Positions 49,448 through 58,628 of a stretch of 64,000 bases of DNA are shown piece after piece. This stretch comes from Actinotignum urinale DSM 15805. GTDB taxonomy: Bacteria; Actinomycetota; Actinomycetes; Actinomycetales; Actinomycetaceae. Under the pieces are notes generated by a model. The model was not told where the DNA came from. It did not search any database and saw nothing but the letters and a program-made list of their open reading frames with translations. Each line of letters begins with the position of its first letter. Position 1 is the stretch's first letter. The translations under genes and the position numbers were made by a program. Where the stretch lies: assembly GCF_000420445.1 (NCBI RefSeq), contig NZ_ATUY01000002.1, positions 1-64,000 on the forward strand. The letters are read 5' to 3'.

Positions 49448-49942
49448 ATGGCACGTGGAGGGGCACGCAATAGGGCTGGCTCAATACCCAGGGCTGGAAG
49501 CCCGGCAAGTGAAAAGAAAGGCTACCTACCTACAGTCCTTCCAGAAACCGGGAGGGAGGGCAAGGCTCCACGGTTCCCACTCACACCCGCTAAAGATGAA
49601 GACGGGCAGCCATTGGCTTCTAACCGGAGGGAGCGCGCGATTTGGCGGGAACTTTGGACAACCCCTCAAGCCGTGCAGTGGGAACAGGAACCCTGGCGGC
49701 ATTTGGTTATCGCGGAAATGTGCAGAATCCAAGCCACAGTAGAATTAAACCCGGGGAAAAGCGCTGCACTCATCGCACAACTACATAGGTATCGTGACCA
49801 ATGCGGGCTCACCCCCGCGGGCTTACGCGATAACGGCTGGCAGATTGGCACACCGCAAGTCCAACCTGTGGAAATAGCAGATGAATCTAATGTTATTGAT
49901 TTGTCCGCGCGTGAACGTTTCAAGGCCGCTCAAGCCAAATAA
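49448..49942 (+). CDS. terS: Terminase small subunit
   Basis: This 164-residue protein precedes terminase large subunit. It has a basic, Gly/Arg-rich N-terminus (ARGGARNRAGSIPRAGS), then a helical segment WRELWTTPQAVQWEQEPWRH and a C-terminal helix ARERFKAAQAK. Small subunits bind the packaging site and recruit TerL. ATG 49448 follows AAGGAGGGG. The next gene starts 14 bases later. Confidence 0.8.
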   Translation: MARGGARNRAGSIPRAGSPASEKKGYLPTVLPETGREGKAPRFPLTPAKDEDGQPLASNRRERAIWRELWTTPQAVQWEQEPWRHLVIAEMCRIQATVELNPGKSAALIAQLHRYRDQCGLTPAGLRDNGWQIGTPQVQPVEIADESNVIDLSARERFKAAQAK

Positions 49943-49956
49943 GGGAGGGCTAAACA

Positions 49957-51549
49957 GTGCTTTCTTTAGGGTTTCTTGGCGCGGAATGGATTGAGGCGCA
50001 TTGTCGGATTCCTGACAGTTGGAACCGTGGTGAGCCGTTCGTTCTTGCTGGCTGGCAATTAGAGAATTTGGTTTATTTTTATGAGGTTAAACCGGGTGCG
50101 GTGTTTAATCCTGTCCGGCCGGCTGGCGCGTCCGTGTTTGTGTATCGTCGTGGCGTGATTGTGGGGCCGCAAAAGACGGGAAAAAGCCCGTTTGGTGCCG
50201 CAATCGTTTGTTTGGAGGCGGTGGGGCCGTGTGTATTCGCGGGCTGGGCTGAAGCTGGCGACATGTATCGGTGTGTTGATAATGGGTGTGGTTGTGGCTG
50301 GGAATACACTTACCAGGAGGGCGACCCGATGGGCATGGTACGCCCCACCAACCTTATCCAGTTGTTGGCTACTGCTGAAGATCAAACGGATAACGTGTAT
50401 GGGCCGTTGAAGGAGATGATTAATCTCGGCCCTTTAGGTGTGCTTATGCAGGTGCGTGAGGGGTTTATTCGGCTTCCTAACGGTGGGCGTATTGATCCAG
50501 TAACTACAAAAGCAAGTACCCGTTTGGGGCAACAGATTACTTTCGCGTTGGCGGATGAGTCAGGGCTATATACGGGGAAGATTAAAACGGCGTGGGATAC
50601 GATGCGGCGGGGTTTGGCTGGTATGGATGGTCGCGGGCTTGAGATTACTAATCCGTGGGATCCTATGGATAACAGTTCAGCTCAGGCGACGTTCCAGTCA
50701 AACCAGGATGATATTTATAAGTTTTACCGTCGCCCGCCGTCGTCGCTTTCGTGGGAGCGTAAGCGTGACCGGAAGAAAATTCTTGAATACGTGTATGAGG
50801 GTTCCCCGTGGGTGAATCTTGAGACGGTTGAGCGGGAGATGGAGGAACTGGTGGAGACTGACCCTACGCAGGCGCGCAGGTTTTTCCTCAATCAGCTTGT
50901 GCAAGGTCAGGGTTCGTTCATGACTGAGGAGCTATGGGATAAAACCGAACAGTTGCAGGAGGTGCCTCAGGGCGCACCTATTTGTCTTGGTTTTGATGGT
51001 TCTCGTAGTGATGATTGGACGGCTATCCGGGCTGAAACTTTGGGTGGCTATAGGTTCACCCCGGTGTATGGGCCTGATTCGCGTCCTACCTATTGGGATC
51101 CGAAGTTGTGGCCGGGTTCGCGTATTCCGCGTGGTGAAGTAGACGCGGCGATAAGCCACCTGTTTGAATACTATGATGTGCAGCGGCTTTATATTGATCC
51201 GAGGCATTGGGAGACTCAGGCGGATAAGTGGGCTGGGGATTATGGGGTTGACCGGGTGGTGCAGTGGCCGACGAACAGTACGGGCAGGATGTTTGATGCG
51301 CTCACTAGGTATAGTGAGGATAGTTTCGAGGGGCTCACGACGCATGATGATGATTTGGTTGCACGCGCTCATGCTTTGCATGCTCGGCGTGTGGCTAAAC
51401 CGGGTGATAAATATGTGTTGGGTAAGCCGGCGGAGCATATGAAGATTGATATTTTGATGGCTGACGTTTTAGCGCATGAGGCGGCGTCTGATATGCGGGC
51501 GTTGGGCTGGTCGAAACCGTTTGTTGATTCGCGAATGTTTGTGTGGTGA
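49957..51549 (+). CDS. terL: Terminase large subunit
   Basis: This 530-residue packaging motor has the ATPase half with Walker A GPQKTGKSPFG and Walker B FALADESG, and the nuclease half starting GFDGSRSDDWTAI, with further Asp residues in LYIDPRHW and DILMADVLAHEA. It pumps phage DNA into proheads and cuts it. GTG 49957 follows GGGAGG. A fragment of a close homologue lies at 6830-7285. Confidence 0.95.
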   Translation: MLSLGFLGAEWIEAHCRIPDSWNRGEPFVLAGWQLENLVYFYEVKPGAVFNPVRPAGASVFVYRRGVIVGPQKTGKSPFGAAIVCLEAVGPCVFAGWAEAGDMYRCVDNGCGCGWEYTYQEGDPMGMVRPTNLIQLLATAEDQTDNVYGPLKEMINLGPLGVLMQVREGFIRLPNGGRIDPVTTKASTRLGQQITFALADESGLYTGKIKTAWDTMRRGLAGMDGRGLEITNPWDPMDNSSAQATFQSNQDDIYKFYRRPPSSLSWERKRDRKKILEYVYEGSPWVNLETVEREMEELVETDPTQARRFFLNQLVQGQGSFMTEELWDKTEQLQEVPQGAPICLGFDGSRSDDWTAIRAETLGGYRFTPVYGPDSRPTYWDPKLWPGSRIPRGEVDAAISHLFEYYDVQRLYIDPRHWETQADKWAGDYGVDRVVQWPTNSTGRMFDALTRYSEDSFEGLTTHDDDLVARAHALHARRVAKPGDKYVLGKPAEHMKIDILMADVLAHEAASDMRALGWSKPFVDSRMFVW

Positions 51550-51557
51550 TGTGAAAA

Positions 51558-52940
51558 ATGGACAATACTGAGGTGCTTCGTGTTGGGGATAGGCTTGTAC
51601 GGGATTTGCGTAAACGTGCCGGGAAATACTCTGATTTTGAGCTGGATAAATATTATCGTGGCGAATCATCGCTCGATTTTATCGGGCTATCGGTTCCTGA
51701 AAATTTGCGTGCCTTAGAGACGGTGATTAATTGGCCGTCCGTGGTGGTGGAAGCTATCGCAGAGCGTAGCGAGGTTCGCACGTTGATTAATCGCGAATCT
51801 GATAGTGCGGACGCTTTCGCGAACCGGGTGTTTGAAGCGAACGCGATGGATCAGCAGGTGGCGATGTTTACCCGCGATAAGCTGATTTTTGGGCGGGCGT
51901 TTTTCCTCGTTGGTGCCAGTAAAGATAGTGATATTCCGGCGGTGTCGGTTGCGTCCCCGCTTGATATGCGGGTGGAGGTTGACCCGGTAAGCCGTGAAAT
52001 TGCAGCAGCTGTGAAAATTTATCGTGGCGGTGAGCCTAGCTCTGTAGAAGACGCCTCATATTCGCTCTATCTTCCTGATGCCACATATCAGGTGCATACG
52101 GTGAATGGTCGGCGTGAAATTGCGGACGCTGATTATCATGGGCTTGGGCGCGTCCCTATAGTGATGGGGCTAAACCGGCAGCTTACAGGCGACTGGAACG
52201 GGATAAGTGAGATGGCTAATATTATTCCGGTTGCGGATATGGCTTCTCGTGCGTTGACGGGTATGCAGTTGGCTCTTGAAACTGTGGCTATTCCTCGCAG
52301 GTATGCTATCGGGTTGTCGCCCGACGATTTTGTTGGCCGGGATGGGAAGCCTACCACGAAGTGGGAATCTTACATGTCGGAGATTTGGTCGACGGTGAAC
52401 ACTGCGGCGAAGATAGGGCAACTGCCGGGCGCGGATTTATCTAATTATCATGCGACGTTACAAATGTATGGGCGTCTTGCATCGTCGGTGACGGGTTTCC
52501 CGGCGTCTTATTTCGGGAATTTTAGTGCGAACCCCGTAGCGGAGGGTGCTATCCGTGCGGAGGAGGCGCGCCTGGTGAAAACTGTGGAGCGGAATAACCT
52601 TGAGGTGGGTAAAGCGATCTCGTGGGTGGTTGATATTGCCACGAAAATAGTGAATCCCCTTGACGAGTGGCCTACAGGTAATGGGGTGCGCGTCGAGTGG
52701 GTGGATCCCGGGACGCCTACCTATTCTCAGCGGGCTGACGCGCTGCAGAAGCTCGCGGGTGGTGTCGCAGTAATTTCTCGTGAGGATGCTCAAGATGAGC
52801 TGGGCTGGAATGAGGCTCGGAAGGCACGTTCAAGGCAGTATTTTGAGGAGCAGGAACTTTCCGGTATTGGTGGGAGGATGTTAGCGAAGTATGGCGAATT
52901 CCCAGAATCTGCCGAAGAAAGCAGTAGCTCATTACCGTAA
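51558..52940 (+). CDS. Phage portal protein (SPP1/gp6 type)
   Basis: This 460-residue protein forms the dodecameric portal ring. The N-terminal region (YYRGESSLDFIGLSVPENLR) and middle (PLDMRVEVDP, GISEMANIIPVADMAS) are typical of the family. It begins nine bases after terL and overlaps the MuF gene by 50 bases, the standard order. Confidence 0.92.
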   Translation: MDNTEVLRVGDRLVRDLRKRAGKYSDFELDKYYRGESSLDFIGLSVPENLRALETVINWPSVVVEAIAERSEVRTLINRESDSADAFANRVFEANAMDQQVAMFTRDKLIFGRAFFLVGASKDSDIPAVSVASPLDMRVEVDPVSREIAAAVKIYRGGEPSSVEDASYSLYLPDATYQVHTVNGRREIADADYHGLGRVPIVMGLNRQLTGDWNGISEMANIIPVADMASRALTGMQLALETVAIPRRYAIGLSPDDFVGRDGKPTTKWESYMSEIWSTVNTAAKIGQLPGADLSNYHATLQMYGRLASSVTGFPASYFGNFSANPVAEGAIRAEEARLVKTVERNNLEVGKAISWVVDIATKIVNPLDEWPTGNGVRVEWVDPGTPTYSQRADALQKLAGGVAVISREDAQDELGWNEARKARSRQYFEEQELSGIGGRMLAKYGEFPESAEESSSSLP

Positions 52941-54354
52941 AATACAGGCTCGGACTGTTGATGCGTTTGTTCTTGCCGGTGAGACGATAAAATCGGTTAA
53001 CCCGAGCTTTATTCGCGAATCTTTTACGGAAGCTCTGCCCGATTTGGTGGTGGGGCTTTCTCATATTCAACGTGAAACAGCTATCGACGCTGCCAGTTAT
53101 GGTTCAAGTGTTTTGGTTGAAACGGGTGGGTATGAGCCCGCGGAGGCGTTCGTGAATGTTGAGGCTTTTACGGGGTGGGCACCCTACGGGAACACCCTTG
53201 TCGAAGCCGTTAATAGCGTTGTTCCTTATACGTTAAAGCGGATAGGGCAAGGCTTGGGGGCTGATAAGGCGTTAGATCGTGCACGCTCTTATCTTCAGTC
53301 GATTAGTGCGGAATCTATCCGTAGCGTGGCGCGCGATGTGGAACATCTCGATATTCTTACGCGCCCGGGCATCGGCTATGTGCGTATGTTGAACCCGCCG
53401 TCGTGCATGTTTTGTGTGTTGCTAGCAGGTAGGCGTTATGCGTGGAATCAGGGGTTTGAGCGTCATCCGCAGTGTGATTGTGTGCATGTGCCTTGTAACC
53501 AAAAGCAGTTGGCGGGCGCAGTGCAAGAGGGCCTAGTTCTCGACCCGTATGAGTATTTTGAGTCGTTGGATGAAAAAACTCAAAACCGGGTGTTTGGTGT
53601 GGGGAATGCTGAGGCTATCCGGGCTGGTGCTGACATGTATCAGGTTGTCAACGCTTCCCGTCAAAGTAGCCTGTATATCAATGTTCCGGGCAAAAGGCGC
53701 ACCTGGGAGGGCATTTCACGGCGTGGGTATGCTGGAAAACATGGCGGTGGGTTCGCCAGGATCACACCGCGGGGACTTTATGAGCTTAATCTACAAAGGG
53801 GCGGGAGTCGGGAAAACTATTTGCAATTGCTTGAAAGTTATCACTATATTCTTCCGGCTGGTCAGGTTCCTGGCGGGAGTATTCGCGGGAACAAGTTTGG
53901 GTATGGTCAGTTTGGTAAGGGCGGGAAGGCTCGGACTGCTTCGGATACTGTGGTGAAAGCGCTACAAGCCGGTAGTAGGGATGGTTTGACTCGTGAAGAG
54001 TTTCGGTATGTTGCGACCGTGCGTGAACGTAGGCTTTTGGATGCGGCAAGGGATTATGAGGAGGCGTTGCGGGGAAAGAATCCGTATGCTTCTGGTCGTG
54101 CGTGGGAGCGTGCCCGTGAGCAGGGTATCCAGAAAGGACGCCAGTGGGCGCAGTTAGAGCCGTTGACGAAGGAGGATGTGGCGTGGGCGGAAACGAATTA
54201 TCGTCTTGAGCTCAGGCGGTATTTGGCTCCGTGGTCGGGTAAGGATTTTCAGTTGCGTGCGTTGCATCCTGAATTGTTTACGTTGCAAGCTGGTGCTGGT
54301 GGGGTGTCACGGGCTTCTAAGTTGGACAGAAATCGATATTCGCCAATCATATAG
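52891..54354 (+). CDS. MuF-type head morphogenesis protein with collapsed toxin tip
   Basis: The N-terminal 200 residues are a Mu F-like capsid minor protein with the cysteine cluster PPSCMFCVLLAGRRYAW and HPQCDCVHVPC. Residues about 305-470 are the linker domain shared almost exactly with the remnant at 2228 (ILPAGQVPGGSIRGNKFGYG). In the remnant an EndoU-like toxin follows; here the frame ends after LDRNRYSPII at TAG 54352. The last part of a related toxin is found in the next frame (see following entry). The head protein is probably functional while its toxin is not. Confidence 0.85.
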   Translation: MANSQNLPKKAVAHYRKIQARTVDAFVLAGETIKSVNPSFIRESFTEALPDLVVGLSHIQRETAIDAASYGSSVLVETGGYEPAEAFVNVEAFTGWAPYGNTLVEAVNSVVPYTLKRIGQGLGADKALDRARSYLQSISAESIRSVARDVEHLDILTRPGIGYVRMLNPPSCMFCVLLAGRRYAWNQGFERHPQCDCVHVPCNQKQLAGAVQEGLVLDPYEYFESLDEKTQNRVFGVGNAEAIRAGADMYQVVNASRQSSLYINVPGKRRTWEGISRRGYAGKHGGGFARITPRGLYELNLQRGGSRENYLQLLESYHYILPAGQVPGGSIRGNKFGYGQFGKGGKARTASDTVVKALQAGSRDGLTREEFRYVATVRERRLLDAARDYEEALRGKNPYASGRAWERAREQGIQKGRQWAQLEPLTKEDVAWAETNYRLELRRYLAPWSGKDFQLRALHPELFTLQAGAGGVSRASKLDRNRYSPII

Positions 54355-54571
54355 AAGCATTTTAAAAAATGGTTCTTACAATTTTGGGGTAAAAGGAAAT
54401 CTGACAATCACTGGTGAATATAGGGGTGTTGATATAGTCTTAAAAATGAATGTACACCACCCTAAGCGCTCCATTCGTTTTTACCCACGTCAAGGAAACG
54501 GCGTTATTAAAAAGGAGCGTGGAAAATATGCGGTATGGAAGGAGGGAGGATGGCAGGAATACAAGACTTAA
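54325..54571 (+). pseudogene. Out-of-frame remains of the MuF EndoU-like toxin tip
   Basis: In the +1 frame relative to MuF the sequence reads SYNFGVKGNLTITGEYRGVD, VLKMNVHHPKRSIRFYPRQG and a Lys/Trp-rich end, aligned with the last 45 residues of the toxin at 2228-3469 (SGTRITMRARYKGEE, PRSVKFYPR). About 130 residues including the GGHGFG catalytic part are absent. It ends at TAA 54569-54571, overlapping the immunity gene. Confidence 0.65.
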
Positions 54572-54882
54572 GGTCTGTTAAAGAACAATATGAGCCCGTC
54601 CTAGGCAAGTCTCTTGCTCGTGTTGTTTTTTATTGGGCTGAAAGAACTGCCCTGGGTTTAGATATAATTGAAGGGAGCCTTCTTGATGAATCCTTATTCA
54701 ATGTTTTGTATGAAACATTATCTTTTGCACATGCGGAAGATATAAAAATCCCCTTACAATATATCCAAGAAGCTTTGGTTGAGCTTAGAAAATGTGGTGA
54801 GACTGCAACAACGTGGGGAACGATTGATGTAGTTGAGCAATATCTTGAGCATTATTACCCCCACGCCGAACTAATGATTTAG
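54550..54882 (+). CDS. Putative immunity protein retained without its toxin
   Basis: This 110-residue acidic protein follows the toxin remnant with overlap. GGAGGGAGG directly precedes ATG 54550; ATG 54535 is an alternative. Its middle (LSFAHAEDIKIPLQYIQEAL) resembles the immunity candidate at 3500. It is intact although the toxin core is lost, consistent with protection against related phages or cells that still carry the toxin; that is inference. Confidence 0.6.
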   Translation: MAGIQDLRSVKEQYEPVLGKSLARVVFYWAERTALGLDIIEGSLLDESLFNVLYETLSFAHAEDIKIPLQYIQEALVELRKCGETATTWGTIDVVEQYLEHYYPHAELMI

Positions 54883-54892
54883 ATTAGAAATT

Positions 54893-54926
54893 AAATACCC
54901 CTTACTTGTGTAGGGGGTATTTTTGT
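54893..54926 (+). terminator. Terminator between immunity and scaffold genes
   Basis: AATACCCCTTAC pairs with GTAGGGGGTATT and is followed by TTTG, then TACCC. Same element as at 3839, 6768 and 35129. It separates the toxin-immunity cassette from the capsid genes. Confidence 0.8.
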
Positions 54927-54948
54927 ACCCGAAATTATTGGAGAAAAA

Positions 54949-55479
54949 ATGTTTAAACAAAGATTCCCCTTGCTACTACGCTATGTCGATACGCCCGCAG
55001 AGGGCGGTAGTAACAGCACGGTGGATAATTCCGCGCCCGAACAAACTACTGACGTTACCGAAACGACGGAAGCCGCGGACGAAAAAACAGGCGGTAACGC
55101 CGATAAGGTTGCTGAGCTGGAAAAGGCGGTAGAAACAGCGAACGGCAAAATCGTGTCACTTGAAGAAACCCACGCGAAAGCCATTAGTGAGTTAGAAACA
55201 AAAAATAGCGAACTCACAACAGAACTTAACTCTGCACACCTGGATACCGAACGCTATAAAGCTGTTGTGGAACACGGCCTACCAATGGATTTGGTGGAGT
55301 TCCTCAACGGTACAGACGCAAAAACTATCCAGGCTCAAGCGAAAAAACTTGCGGAACGCCTGGCCGAAACAAGCCGGCCTCGTGCTCCGCGCCCTGATCC
55401 AAATCAGGGTACACAAGGCAAGCCCCCGGTGTCCTTGGGCGAAATGTTCGGGGATAGTCTAAACAAGCTTGCCCGATAA
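54949..55479 (+). CDS. Capsid scaffold protein
   Basis: This 176-residue protein has an acidic, low-complexity front (Thr/Glu/Ala-rich), a long coiled coil (VAELEKAVETANGKIVSLEE) and a basic Pro/Arg-rich tail, the usual scaffold layout, immediately before the capsid gene. GGAGAAAAA precedes ATG 54949. Its N-terminus resembles that of the chimera at 3904. Confidence 0.82.
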   Translation: MFKQRFPLLLRYVDTPAEGGSNSTVDNSAPEQTTDVTETTEAADEKTGGNADKVAELEKAVETANGKIVSLEETHAKAISELETKNSELTTELNSAHLDTERYKAVVEHGLPMDLVEFLNGTDAKTIQAQAKKLAERLAETSRPRAPRPDPNQGTQGKPPVSLGEMFGDSLNKLAR

Positions 55480-55513
55480 AAAGATAGATACCCCTGATGA
55501 AAGGAATATAAGA

Positions 55514-56395
55514 ATGGGTGTTGATATTTTCCGTAAAACTTCCGGCGTTGTCCTTCCCAAGGAAGTATCCCAAGATATTTGGGGTAAGACGCTTAAAGAG
55601 TCTGCAATCATGGCGGCTACACGTCATATTCAGCTTCCTGGCCCTGGGATTACCATCCCCACGATTACGGGCGATGTTGAAGCCAAGTGGGTGAACGAAA
55701 CGGATAAGAAGCCGGTTTCCCGCCCGACTTTCGGTGCTAAAGATATTACGCCGTACAAGTTGGCCGTTATTGTGCCGTTCTCTGACGAGTTCGCCCGTGA
55801 CGCTAACGCGCTTTACAATGAGTGTGCGCGCCGCCTGCCGAACGCTCTTTCTACAGCTTTCGATAAGACCGTGATGGGCGCTGTTGGTAAGCCTGGCGAT
55901 AATTTCGATACTTTGGCTGATGCTCCGAAGGTGCCGGTTAAGTCCGCCTCTGCGTATGCGGATATGGTGAAGGCTTATTCTGGTGTGGCTGCTAACGACG
56001 CTAAGGTGTCAGCTTGGCTTGGCACTCCTGCTTTCCAGGCGCTCCTTATGGGGGCAACCGATACATCTGGGCGTCCTCTGTTCGTGCCTTCCGCTACTGA
56101 TGTGGGTGAGATTGGCCGGTTCTTTGGCCGCCCAATTTATGACCTTCCGAATGGCCAGGTGGGCATTCTTGGTATCGCGGGTGACTTTGAGAATGCTGCA
56201 GTGTTTGGCACTGTTGAAGGCGTGAAGGTTGATATTGCCCGTGAGGCATCTTTGACTGATACGGACGGTACACAGATTAACCTGTGGGAGCGTAACATGT
56301 TCGCGCTCCGCGCCGAGATTGAGGTTGGGTTCCGTGTTCGTGACTTGGGCGCGTTTGTCCAGCTCACCACCGGGACGACAACCACAGGTAGGTAA
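55514..56395 (+). CDS. Major capsid protein (HK97 fold)
   Basis: This 293-residue protein has the HK97-type pattern: an N-arm, ITGDVEAKWVNETDKKPVSRPTF and DITPYKLAVIVPFSDEF of the P-domain, and a C-terminal EVGFRVRDLGAFVQLTTGT. ATG 55514 follows GAAAGGAA; the frame is open to 55469 without a site. It forms the phage head shell. Confidence 0.92.
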   Translation: MGVDIFRKTSGVVLPKEVSQDIWGKTLKESAIMAATRHIQLPGPGITIPTITGDVEAKWVNETDKKPVSRPTFGAKDITPYKLAVIVPFSDEFARDANALYNECARRLPNALSTAFDKTVMGAVGKPGDNFDTLADAPKVPVKSASAYADMVKAYSGVAANDAKVSAWLGTPAFQALLMGATDTSGRPLFVPSATDVGEIGRFFGRPIYDLPNGQVGILGIAGDFENAAVFGTVEGVKVDIAREASLTDTDGTQINLWERNMFALRAEIEVGFRVRDLGAFVQLTTGTTTTGR

Positions 56396-56412
56396 ATAGG
56401 TGAGGGGGATGG

Positions 56413-56865
56413 GTGGCTTTCGCTACAGTAAAAGACGTTGAAAAACGGTTCGGCGCGCCATTGGATGCTATCCGCGCTCAACAGGTGGAGGCGTGGCTCG
56501 ATGATGTCGTTGTAGTAATCCAGTCGCGCATCCCCGCATACTATACGCGGGTGCACAACGGGATTATTCAACGGCGCACCGCGATTCTTGTTGAATGTCG
56601 AGCAGTTCTGCGGAAACTTGCTAACCCGGACGGGAAAACGTCGGAACAAATAGACGATTATTCTTATCGGCTCAGCGCGGATTATGCGCGGGGGGAAATC
56701 TTCCTTACTGACGAAGAATGGGCGCTACTCGATCCTTCCCTGGGGGAAACCGCTAGTAGCGCTTTTTCCATCTCTACTATCCCGGATAGAAAGGACAACA
56801 GGCTATGGTTTACCACTACGGGGCGCTCCACCGGGGGCGACTGGTCGCCGAACAACGCATGGTAA
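56413..56865 (+). CDS. Head-tail connector protein (Gp19/Gp15-like)
   Basis: This 150-residue protein has AFATVKDVEKRFGAPLD at the start and helices with a VIQSRIPAYY segment, as in Gp15/Gp19/Gp42-type connectors, and a Trp/Asn-rich end. GTG 56413 follows GAGGGGGAT. It overlaps the next gene by 61 bases in another frame. Confidence 0.82.
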   Translation: MAFATVKDVEKRFGAPLDAIRAQQVEAWLDDVVVVIQSRIPAYYTRVHNGIIQRRTAILVECRAVLRKLANPDGKTSEQIDDYSYRLSADYARGEIFLTDEEWALLDPSLGETASSAFSISTIPDRKDNRLWFTTTGRSTGGDWSPNNAW

Positions 56866-57146
56866 CCACGTGTAAAGTGGTTCGTGCCGATGACTATACA
56901 GGAGAAGAAACCCTTGTTTATGAGGGCAAATGCCGGGTTCGTTCCACGACGCCGGCTAGTGCGATCATGGCTGACAGTGGGGCATCCACTGCTTTGCATC
57001 TGTCCACGCTACATGTTCCCTATAATGTTTCGTTCTTGGAGCGGGGGGACACTGTTTTAGTGGAGGGAAAGACATTCACGATTCGCGGGCAGTCCTCCGG
57101 GACTCAACAGACCTCTATGAGGTATCAGATTGAGGACGTGGAATAG
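56805..57146 (+). CDS. Head-tail joining protein (DUF6093-like)
   Basis: This 113-residue protein starts YHYGALHRGRLVAEQRMVTTCKVVR, resembling the ALxRGRxxAExLM..TC.(V/I)TR start of DUF6093 proteins in siphophages, then has a beta-rich body. The start at 56805 lies far inside the previous gene; ATG 56859 at its stop is the alternative, but the family pattern favours the longer form. Confidence 0.72.
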   Translation: MVYHYGALHRGRLVAEQRMVTTCKVVRADDYTGEETLVYEGKCRVRSTTPASAIMADSGASTALHLSTLHVPYNVSFLERGDTVLVEGKTFTIRGQSSGTQQTSMRYQIEDVE

Positions 57147-57148
57147 GC

Positions 57149-57529
57149 ATGGCATACGTGGAGAATAGTGAGCTTTCCCAACTGGCTGGAGACATTAACG
57201 GGCGACGCCATAGTGTTGTGCGGGACATATCGCAGGTGGTGAAAAAGGGTGCAGTGAATATTAAGCGTGATGCACGCGCGAAAATCCAAGCACAAACCCG
57301 GGGGAAATACACGTCTCAATATCCGTCCACTATCGACTTTGACATGGTGGACGATTTGAGTGCGGAGATAGGCCCTCGGGCGCGTGGTCAAGGCAACCTG
57401 GGGCATTTGTTCGAGTATGGAAGCCCTATGTCTGGGAGTATGCCTCATTTAAACCCTGCTTTAGATGAGGAAATTCCCCGGTTTGTGAAAGCGGTAGGTG
57501 ATGTGGTTGAACGAATCTCTCCCAAATAG
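57149..57529 (+). CDS. HK97 gp10-like head-tail protein
   Basis: This 126-residue protein has the order helix, VVKKGAVNIKRDARAKI, IDFDMVDDLSAEIGPRARG, GHLFEYGSP and a C-terminal helix, the pattern of HK97 gp10 minor tail/stopper proteins. It starts two bases after the previous stop and overlaps the next gene. Confidence 0.85.
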   Translation: MAYVENSELSQLAGDINGRRHSVVRDISQVVKKGAVNIKRDARAKIQAQTRGKYTSQYPSTIDFDMVDDLSAEIGPRARGQGNLGHLFEYGSPMSGSMPHLNPALDEEIPRFVKAVGDVVERISPK

Positions 57530-57920
57530 GCTGTTTGCTGTTATTCAGCAAAGTGTTGGGGATGTGAAAGTGTTTGATGGGGTTCCTGCCGTGAATTTGA
57601 AAGACCGCCCTGTCGTGCATGTGATTGTGACGATGCCATCGGGAATCAAGTCTTTCGGGTACGTATCGGGTGACGCGGTTCGTGAGGATTTGACGTTTCA
57701 AACGATGGTGGTTGTCCGGTCGGGTGCGGGTATGCCGGTGTCTCGTATGGGTGGTGAGGCTCGGCATGTAGCCGGGTTGATCCGTGACGGGCTTCTTTCT
57801 TTGCGGGTGCCTAACATGTCTCGCGTGGAGCATCTTGTGGAGCGGGCTTCAACTGATGCTCCAGGTATTGCCTCGCATGAGGTTTTCACGGTGGTAAGCC
57901 AATTTAGGGTTCGGGCGTAA
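57501..57920 (+). CDS. Tail terminator protein
   Basis: This 139-residue alpha-beta protein lies between gp10 and the tail tube gene, the fixed position of the tail terminator. LTFQTMVVVRSGAGMPVSRM is also found within the chimera at 3904. ATG 57501 is preceded by GTG 57498; GGTAGGTG serves as ribosome site. Confidence 0.78.
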   Translation: MWLNESLPNRLFAVIQQSVGDVKVFDGVPAVNLKDRPVVHVIVTMPSGIKSFGYVSGDAVREDLTFQTMVVVRSGAGMPVSRMGGEARHVAGLIRDGLLSLRVPNMSRVEHLVERASTDAPGIASHEVFTVVSQFRVRA

Positions 57921-57972
57921 ACGCTTTGAACGAGTACATATAAAAACATATATTTTTTTAAGGAGTTAAGTC

Positions 57973-58518
57973 ATGAGTCGTGTCATGGTGAATACGGATA
58001 TTACAAAAATTGCGTGGCTTCCCGGCGGGTTTAAAGACGTCGAAAAGCCTACAATGGCGGAACTGTCGAAAGCAGTGGATATTACGTGCGCTATCGTCGC
58101 CGGGTATACGCTCGGCATGGAAGAATCCGACATGGTCGATGGCGAACGTTACCTGTGTTCTAAGGGAAAAGCTAAGAGGCGCGGGGCAGGGAACTATAAT
58201 GGCGAGTTCACGTTTGGGCGGGAGGCTGACGTTTCCGAAATTGAACAAAACAGTGCTTTCCTTCGCGCGGCTAAGGCGTTCGCCCAACCTGGGGTAGTGG
58301 GCGATATTATTCGCCGTGGTGGGGTGGCGACTGATCCGGCCTCCGCACTTCCTGCAAGTGAAGCGTTTAAGGCGGGGCAGACCATCGAAATTTACCGTTT
58401 TGAGACGGATTATCCGCAGTATAAGACGGACCAGAACGATGAGGATGCTACGTTTACGAATAAGTTGATTCCGACGGGTGTGTTTAATCATTCGGTGAAA
58501 CTTCCGACTACCGCCTAA
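57973..58518 (+). CDS. Major tail protein
   Basis: This 181-residue tail-tube subunit has an N-terminal KIAWLPGGFKDVEKPTMAEL, a beta-rich body and IEIYRFETDYPQY near the end. A strong site AAGGAG lies before ATG 57973 and a terminator follows, as expected for a highly made protein. Confidence 0.85.
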   Translation: MSRVMVNTDITKIAWLPGGFKDVEKPTMAELSKAVDITCAIVAGYTLGMEESDMVDGERYLCSKGKAKRRGAGNYNGEFTFGREADVSEIEQNSAFLRAAKAFAQPGVVGDIIRRGGVATDPASALPASEAFKAGQTIEIYRFETDYPQYKTDQNDEDATFTNKLIPTGVFNHSVKLPTTA

Positions 58519-58538
58519 ATTTTTTTAGGTGGGCCTAT

Positions 58539-58587
58539 GTGGTTGAGGGTGGCGTGATGTTGGTTGGCGTCCCCTCAACCACTTTTT
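58539..58587 (+). terminator. Terminator behind the major tail gene
   Basis: GTGGTTGAGGG pairs with CCCTCAACCAC and is followed by five T. Confidence 0.85.
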
Positions 58588-58628
58588 AACAACCAACAAC
58601 CTAGCCAACAGAGAATAGGGAATGCGTC

